64,000 nt of DNA from Flavicella sp965243265. GTDB lineage: Bacteria > Bacteroidota > Bacteroidia > Flavobacteriales > Flavobacteriaceae. The position numbers and the translations under genes are program-made. Shown here one piece after another: positions 59,738 to 64,000 of the stretch (the first letter of the stretch is position 1; each line of letters begins with the position of its first letter). The notes beneath the pieces are model-generated. The model had not been told where the DNA came from. It searched no databases and saw nothing but the letters and a program-made list of their open reading frames with translations. The stretch is taken from positions 310,001 through 374,000 of the forward strand of contig CBDEUL010000005.1 of NCBI GenBank assembly GCA_965243265.1. The letters run 5' to 3'.

Positions 59738-61117
59738 TTAAGGATTAAAAGAATCACATACATCTTTAACAAGTTCATTTATATAATCATAAGACTCTGT
59801 TCTCGACTTGTGTGTAAGTCCCGTTCTTACAATAACTAAATCCATTGAAGGGATAATTAATATTCTTTGTCCGTGGTATCCATCAGCATAATACATGTCT
59901 TTTGGAGCATCAGGTAAAAAGGAGCCTTCATTTGTCCAGAAATGACCTCCATATTCATTGTTAGAAGCCTTTGTAGATGTAGCAGCGTATTTAGCCCAAG
60001 ATTCGTTAAAAATTTGATTTCCATTCCAGTTTCCTTTGTGAAGGTATAACAATCCGAATTTAGCCCAGTCTCTTGTAGTTGCCCAAGCATACGACGAACC
60101 TGCGTAATTTCCAGTCATATCGGTTTCAAGAATCATGGAATTCATTCCAATTTTATCAATTAATGTTTTGTAAGGAAAATCTAAATATTCTTGATGGTTT
60201 GAAAATTGTGCTTTTACAATACCAGAAAGTAAATTGGTTGTTCCTGAACTGTAATTAAAAAAATTACCTGCTTTGTGGGTTGCTTTTTTTTGAGCTTGAG
60301 AAAGTGTCATGTCTTTCTCTAAAAACAACATTTTGGTAACATCAGAAATCTTTGAATAATCTTCGTCCCATTGTAACCCAGAAGTCATGTTTAATAAATG
60401 GTTACTAGTAATTTCAGAACGTTCGTCATTTTTCCAATTTGTAAAGTTGGTAACATCACATACTTTTGAATGAATGTCAAAACCTTTTTCTTTTTCTAAG
60501 ATTCCAAAAAGAGTAGCTAAAATATTTTTAGTCATAGACCATCCTAAGAGTTTGGTGTCTTTATCAAAGCCTTTCGCATACTTTTCTGCAATTATTTTGT
60601 CTTTGTGGATAATGAGTAAGGAGCGTGTGTGTTTTGTCTCGTTAGGAATGTTTTCTGCAAAAGCATTTGTTACCGCTTTTTCTAATTTCTTGTAATCGAT
60701 ATACTCAAAGCGTGTATCTTTTTGAGGAAGGTTTCCATAAGGGAATTCAAGGTTGTTTTCTAAAAACGTTCTATTGGGAGTTAATTGCTTTTTAGTAGTG
60801 TCAAAAGTATCGTTGATCAATACGGCCCCTAAACCTTCTCTGTAAACAGCAGTTCTTTTCATGATACCAAAAACAGAAGAAGTAGCGGTTTTGTTTTTGT
60901 AGTCAACAGTTGTTTTAGCTAGTTTTATAAGAGGTAAGTTATGATCAATAGTATTGATAGCATTGGCAGACCTGTTGGCTATAAAAACATTCGAACACAT
61001 GTTTTTAGCCGTGTACCCAGCAATAAGGTTTAGTTTTGGGTATTGTGTGTAAACAATAACCGCAAGTAATAATACAGAGACAAATAGTATCATATATGAT
61101 TTTTTTAATTGCTTCAT
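59738..61117 (-). CDS. Serine hydrolase of the beta-lactamase/esterase fold
   Basis: A 459-aa membrane-anchored or exported protein (helix ~8-25). The catalytic SxxK is S194-M-T-K197 in LLGWSMTKNIL. The second motif is YSSGTTN (Y-x-S/N type, ~288-294). A late YHGQRILIIP block replaces the KTG of true penicillin-binding proteins, as in class C-like esterases and 6-aminohexanoate dimer hydrolase-like proteins. A conserved WATTRDWAKFGLLYLHKGNW segment supports this family (PF00144). Active-site residues look intact; the substrate is unknown and resistance should not be inferred. Confidence 0.88.
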   Translation of the reverse strand: MKQLKKSYMILFVSVLLLAVIVYTQYPKLNLIAGYTAKNMCSNVFIANRSANAINTIDHNLPLIKLAKTTVDYKNKTATSSVFGIMKRTAVYREGLGAVLINDTFDTTKKQLTPNRTFLENNLEFPYGNLPQKDTRFEYIDYKKLEKAVTNAFAENIPNETKHTRSLLIIHKDKIIAEKYAKGFDKDTKLLGWSMTKNILATLFGILEKEKGFDIHSKVCDVTNFTNWKNDERSEITSNHLLNMTSGLQWDEDYSKISDVTKMLFLEKDMTLSQAQKKATHKAGNFFNYSSGTTNLLSGIVKAQFSNHQEYLDFPYKTLIDKIGMNSMILETDMTGNYAGSSYAWATTRDWAKFGLLYLHKGNWNGNQIFNESWAKYAATSTKASNNEYGGHFWTNEGSFLPDAPKDMYYADGYHGQRILIIPSMDLVIVRTGLTHKSRTESYDYINELVKDVCDSFNP

Positions 61118-61195
61118 AATAAAAGTTTTATAGCAATTAAGATACTAAAAAAAGTGGTGGTTGCTTTGCTAGATTATTAAAAAATAAAGGCTGTT

Positions 61196-61627
61196 TTATA
61201 CGCCAGTACTTCCAAAGCCACCTTCACCACGTTCAGTTTCGTCTAGCTCATTTACAGAAATCCATTCCGCACGTTCATGTTTTGCTATGACAAGTTGCGC
61301 AATACGTTCACCGTCGTTAATAGTAAAGTTTTCATTAGATAGGTTTACTAAAATAACACCGATTTCACCTCTATAATCAGCATCAACAGTTCCAGGGCTG
61401 TTTAAAACAGTAATTCCTTTTTTGGCGGCCAGTCCACTCCTAGGTCTAACTTGTGCCTCTGTACCAACAGGTAAAGCTATAAATAGTCCCGTTTTTATAA
61501 TAGCTCTTTCCAAAGGTTTTAGTACAATGGCTTCTTCAATATTTGCTTTCAAATCCATTCCGGCAGAAGCTAATGTTTCATAATGAGGCAGAGCGTGTTT
61601 TGATTTGTTGATAATTTTAATATCCAT
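61196..61627 (-). CDS. dut: dUTP diphosphatase
   Basis: Hydrolyses dUTP to dUMP and pyrophosphate, keeping uracil out of DNA and supplying dTMP synthesis. It is 143 aa, the trimeric type. Motif 1 is ASAGMDLKANI (~21-31). The sugar/base block includes VRPRSGLAAKKGITVLNSPGTVDADYRGEIGVILVN (~61-96). Motif 4/5 ends with GERIAQLVIAKHE and the C-terminal ERGEGGFGSTGV with the Phe-Gly-Ser-Thr-Gly loop. It starts 1 nt after the flippase gene, so the two are co-transcribed. Confidence 0.97.
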   Translation of the reverse strand: MDIKIINKSKHALPHYETLASAGMDLKANIEEAIVLKPLERAIIKTGLFIALPVGTEAQVRPRSGLAAKKGITVLNSPGTVDADYRGEIGVILVNLSNENFTINDGERIAQLVIAKHERAEWISVNELDETERGEGGFGSTGV

Positions 61628-61628
61628 A

Positions 61629-63086
61629 TCAAGTGCGTTTTAAAATTTGTAAGAGTTCTTTTTTTTCTTTGATGTATATGATGATTATAAATAGAATAAT
61701 AAACAAGGTACTCATCCAAAGACTGCTGTTAAAATATAAGAAAGAAATAGTACTCAGGGTTATAGAAAGAAGTAGATAAAATCCAATATTTTTAATTTCA
61801 TAAGGAATAGGATAATGTTTTTGACCTATGAGGTAAGAAATACACATCATACTCCCATAAGCACCTAATGTAGCCCATGCAGCTCCAATAAATCCGATAT
61901 AAGGAACTAAAATATATAGGAGTGAAATAGTAATAAGGGCTCCTATAACAGAGATATACATTCCGTATTTTGTTTTATCTGTAAGCTTGTACCAGATAGA
62001 TAGGTTGTTGTAAATTCCTAAAAACAAATTGGCAATTAGTATGATTGGAACAATAGAAAGCGCTAAAAAATAATCACTTTTTCCTAAAAATAGTTGAGCA
62101 ATATATTCCATATAACCGATGATACAGAGTATAAAAAAAGACCCTATAATAGCAAACCACTTTAATATAAGGGCGTAGGTTTTAGGAGCGTTTTTATTAG
62201 TAGCATGATTAAAGAAAAAGGGTTCTGCACCCAATCTAAAAGCCATGATAAATAACGACATAATGACTCCTATTTTATAAGTACCAGCATAGGCACCCAT
62301 GGTACTTTTTCCTAACCAATTTTCAAGTACTAATTTGTCTAAATTTTCATTGGTTGTATAAGCAATACCTGCTATTAATATAGGCCAAGAATAATGTAGC
62401 ATCTGTTTTAATAAGTTTTTATCAAAAGAGAGTTTGAATTTGAAAATTATAGGCAGTACAACAATAAATGTGATTCCACTGGCAATGGTATTTGCAATAA
62501 AAATATATCCTTCTTTAAAATTAGGATTGTAGTAAGTATTGATGCTATCAGGGATTTCTAAAGAGCTTTTTATAGTGATGGGTAAAAACCACAAAAATAA
62601 AATATTGAAAATAGCATAGATGGCAATGTTCAAAACTCTGATCAGTGTATATTTTTTTGATTTTCCTGTAACTCTTAAATAAGCAAAAGGAATGACAACT
62701 AAAGTGTCTAAAATAGAAATCCAAACAAGTAGTGAAAAATAGATAGGATTTGAGAAGCCTAATAATTCTGAAAGTTCATTTTGAAAAATCAACAAAGAAC
62801 TTAGTGCAATAAGGCTTGTGAATAACAAACTTAAAAAAGAGGTAGATACAACTTTTCCTTGTTCTTTTTCAGTGTTAAAAAACCTAAAGAACGCTGTTTC
62901 CATTCCGTAAGTAAGTAAAATATTAAAATAAGCAGCCCAAACGTAGAAAGAGGTGTTTACACTGTATTCACTTGTTGATAAGGAACTGGTATGAAGTTTT
63001 ACTAAGAGCACATTGATGGCTTTAGGTAAAACGGCAGCAATTCCGTAGATAAGTGTGTCTTTAAAAAAACGTTTTAAAGTGCTCAA
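61629..63086 (-). CDS. Polysaccharide flippase (Wzx/MOP superfamily)
   Basis: A 485-aa polytopic protein with about 12-14 hydrophobic helices, the size of O-antigen or polysaccharide flippases. The start MSTLKRFFKDTLIYGIAAVLPKAINVLLVKLHTSSLSTSEYSVNTSFYVWAAYFNILLTYGM is typical, with a first charged helix and a conserved Y-G-M. The start codon is TTG (63086), 21 nt after an exact -7 box. No glycan-biosynthesis cluster surrounds it here. It probably moves lipid-linked oligosaccharides made in part by the sugar transferase family at 28.7 kb, though no genetic link is visible. Confidence 0.9.
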   Translation of the reverse strand: MSTLKRFFKDTLIYGIAAVLPKAINVLLVKLHTSSLSTSEYSVNTSFYVWAAYFNILLTYGMETAFFRFFNTEKEQGKVVSTSFLSLLFTSLIALSSLLIFQNELSELLGFSNPIYFSLLVWISILDTLVVIPFAYLRVTGKSKKYTLIRVLNIAIYAIFNILFLWFLPITIKSSLEIPDSINTYYNPNFKEGYIFIANTIASGITFIVVLPIIFKFKLSFDKNLLKQMLHYSWPILIAGIAYTTNENLDKLVLENWLGKSTMGAYAGTYKIGVIMSLFIMAFRLGAEPFFFNHATNKNAPKTYALILKWFAIIGSFFILCIIGYMEYIAQLFLGKSDYFLALSIVPIILIANLFLGIYNNLSIWYKLTDKTKYGMYISVIGALITISLLYILVPYIGFIGAAWATLGAYGSMMCISYLIGQKHYPIPYEIKNIGFYLLLSITLSTISFLYFNSSLWMSTLFIILFIIIIYIKEKKELLQILKRT

Positions 63087-63107
63087 TTTTAGTTGTTATA
63101 ATTTTCG

Positions 63108-63115
63108 CAAATATA
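63108..63115 (-). promoter_or_regulatory. Promoter -7 box TATATTTG of the flippase-dut operon
   Basis: Exact TAnnTTTG match on the minus strand (plus-strand CAAATATA), 21 nt before the TTG start. Confidence 0.5.
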
Positions 63116-63185
63116 GGCTAATTATAAGATAAGCTAATGGTTTTGTATTAAAGAGCTTATAGGAGGATGGTTTCATTTTAATTCT

Positions 63186-63193
63186 TATTTTTG
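63186..63193 (+). promoter_or_regulatory. gpsA promoter -7 box TATTTTTG
   Basis: Exact TAnnTTTG match, 28 nt before the ATG at 63222. Confidence 0.5.
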
Positions 63194-63221
63194 AACAAGG
63201 AACAAAAGGATTTAAAAATAC

Positions 63222-64000
63222 ATGGATAAAGCTTTAAAAATAGCTGTTTTTGGTGGAGGTAGTTGGGCTACTGCAATTGTAAAAATGTTGTGCGAAAATG
63301 TAGCAACAGTAGGTTGGTATATGCGTAATGAAACTTCGGTTGCATACATCAAAGAAAACAAGCACAACCCCAATTATGTGACTTCTGCTGAGTTTAATAC
63401 AAAACAGCTTTTTTTAAGTAGTGATATTAATGAGATGGTTGCTTATGCAGATGTTATCATTTTAGCAATTCCATCAGCTTTTTTGAGTTCAGAATTGTCA
63501 AAGATAACCGAGTCTTTAGAAGCTAAGATTCTTTTTTCTGCAATTAAAGGAATTGTTCCAGAAACAGGTTTAATTGTAGGAGAGCATTTACATAAAGAAC
63601 AGAAAATACCTTTCGAAAATATAGGAGTTATTACAGGTCCGTGTCATGCAGAAGAAGTAGTAATGGAGCGTTTGTCTTACTTGACGATTGCTTGTCAAGA
63701 TGAACAAAAAGCAGTTTTATTGAGCAAAGCATTGGCAGGCGATTATATAAAATGTAAAGTTTCTGATGATATTATAGGTACAGAATATGCGGCAATGCTA
63801 AAGAATATTTATGCAATTGCAGCAGGTATTGCACATGGTTTAGGTTATGGAGATAATTTCCAAGCGGTGTTAATGTCGAATTCTGTAAGAGAAATGAAAC
63901 GTTATATAAAGAAGGTACATAAGATGAAACGTAATATTAACAATTCTGCGTATTTGGGAGATTTGTTAGTGACAGGTTATTCTACTTTTAGTAGAAACAG
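63222..64000 (+). CDS. gpsA: NAD(P)H-dependent glycerol-3-phosphate dehydrogenase (3' end cut by window)
   Basis: The first 259 codons of the enzyme that reduces dihydroxyacetone phosphate to sn-glycerol-3-phosphate for phospholipid synthesis. The N-terminal Rossmann loop is IAVFGGGSWATAIVKML (~7-23). Next come the NAD-site strand ADVIILAIPSAFL (~75-88), SAIKGIVPETG (~106), GVITGPCHAEEV (~132-143) with the catalytic region, and TEYAAMLKNIYAIAAGIAHGLGYGDN (~187-212) with the active-site Lys. It continues past the window end with YLGDLLVTGYSTFSRN. A normal gene of about 330 aa is expected. Confidence 0.96.
   Translation, partial: MDKALKIAVFGGGSWATAIVKMLCENVATVGWYMRNETSVAYIKENKHNPNYVTSAEFNTKQLFLSSDINEMVAYADVIILAIPSAFLSSELSKITESLEAKILFSAIKGIVPETGLIVGEHLHKEQKIPFENIGVITGPCHAEEVVMERLSYLTIACQDEQKAVLLSKALAGDYIKCKVSDDIIGTEYAAMLKNIYAIAAGIAHGLGYGDNFQAVLMSNSVREMKRYIKKVHKMKRNINNSAYLGDLLVTGYSTFSRN

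Noticed and set aside
1..64000. Possible tRNA, rRNA, CRISPR, prophage or insertion sequence
   Set aside because: No cloverleaf-like GC-rich gaps, repeat-spacer arrays, integrase or transposase genes were seen by reading; a tRNA or covariance-model search was not possible.

Overview
The window is about 64 kb of AT-rich DNA that reads as chromosome of a member of the Bacteroidota, family Flavobacteriaceae (genus not assigned). Supporting evidence: many TonB-dependent receptors with carboxypeptidase-regulatory N-termini, type IX secretion (T9SS) sorting domains and a PorZ homologue, DUF4249, DUF4292 and DUF6909 families, absence of Shine-Dalgarno sequences, and repeated promoter -7 boxes of the Bacteroidota form TAnnTTTG placed mostly 20-30 nt before starts. 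No rRNA, tRNA, CRISPR array, phage or insertion sequence was seen.

Layout: 0-6 kb, tail of a T9SS cargo protein, pgk, a Tas-like aldo-keto reductase, and a TonB receptor/DUF4249 pair. 6-13 kb, an accessory block with a Tyr/Asn-rich lipoprotein, two tandem paralogous membrane receptors fused to LuxR-type DNA-binding domains, and a secreted LamG protein. 13-17.5 kb, ammonifying nitrite reductase nrfHA with its cytochrome c maturation pair. 17.6-31.7 kb, housekeeping genes: trpS, plsC, hemolysin III, CYTH, porZ-recO-TonB receptor, rnpA, a DUF6909 protein, a sugar transferase, purD and a glycosyltransferase. 31.7-40.3 kb, a likely phosphate island: PhoR/PhoB-type two-component system, TonB receptor, surface lipoprotein and a PiT-PhoU fusion. 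Two of its promoters carry TTAAC-like direct repeats with an exact 11-bp period. 40.4-45.5 kb, membrane lipid genes (acyltransferase, acyl-ACP desaturase) and an aminotransferase/omega-amidase operon. 45.5-47.4 kb, a decay spot: a thioesterase gene broken by one extra base, a cluster of palindromic repeats, and a frameshifted leucine-rich lipoprotein. 47.3-54.9 kb, an EnvC-like protein, DUF4292, a two-domain peptide ABC ATPase, an ABC-F protein, a small cytochrome c and thiL. 55.2-59.7 kb, sufA-(four-helix-bundle gene)-sufBCD. 59.7-64 kb, serine hydrolase, dut, flippase and the start of gpsA.

The best candidates for undescribed biology are the 11-bp-periodic boxes joined to the phosphate island, the tandem one-component 7TM-LuxR receptors, the DUF6909 protein whose C-terminus carries AMP-nucleosidase-like motifs, and a terminator-like hairpin inside the start of a glycosyltransferase gene. 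All functions are read from sequence and family knowledge only; no database search was run.
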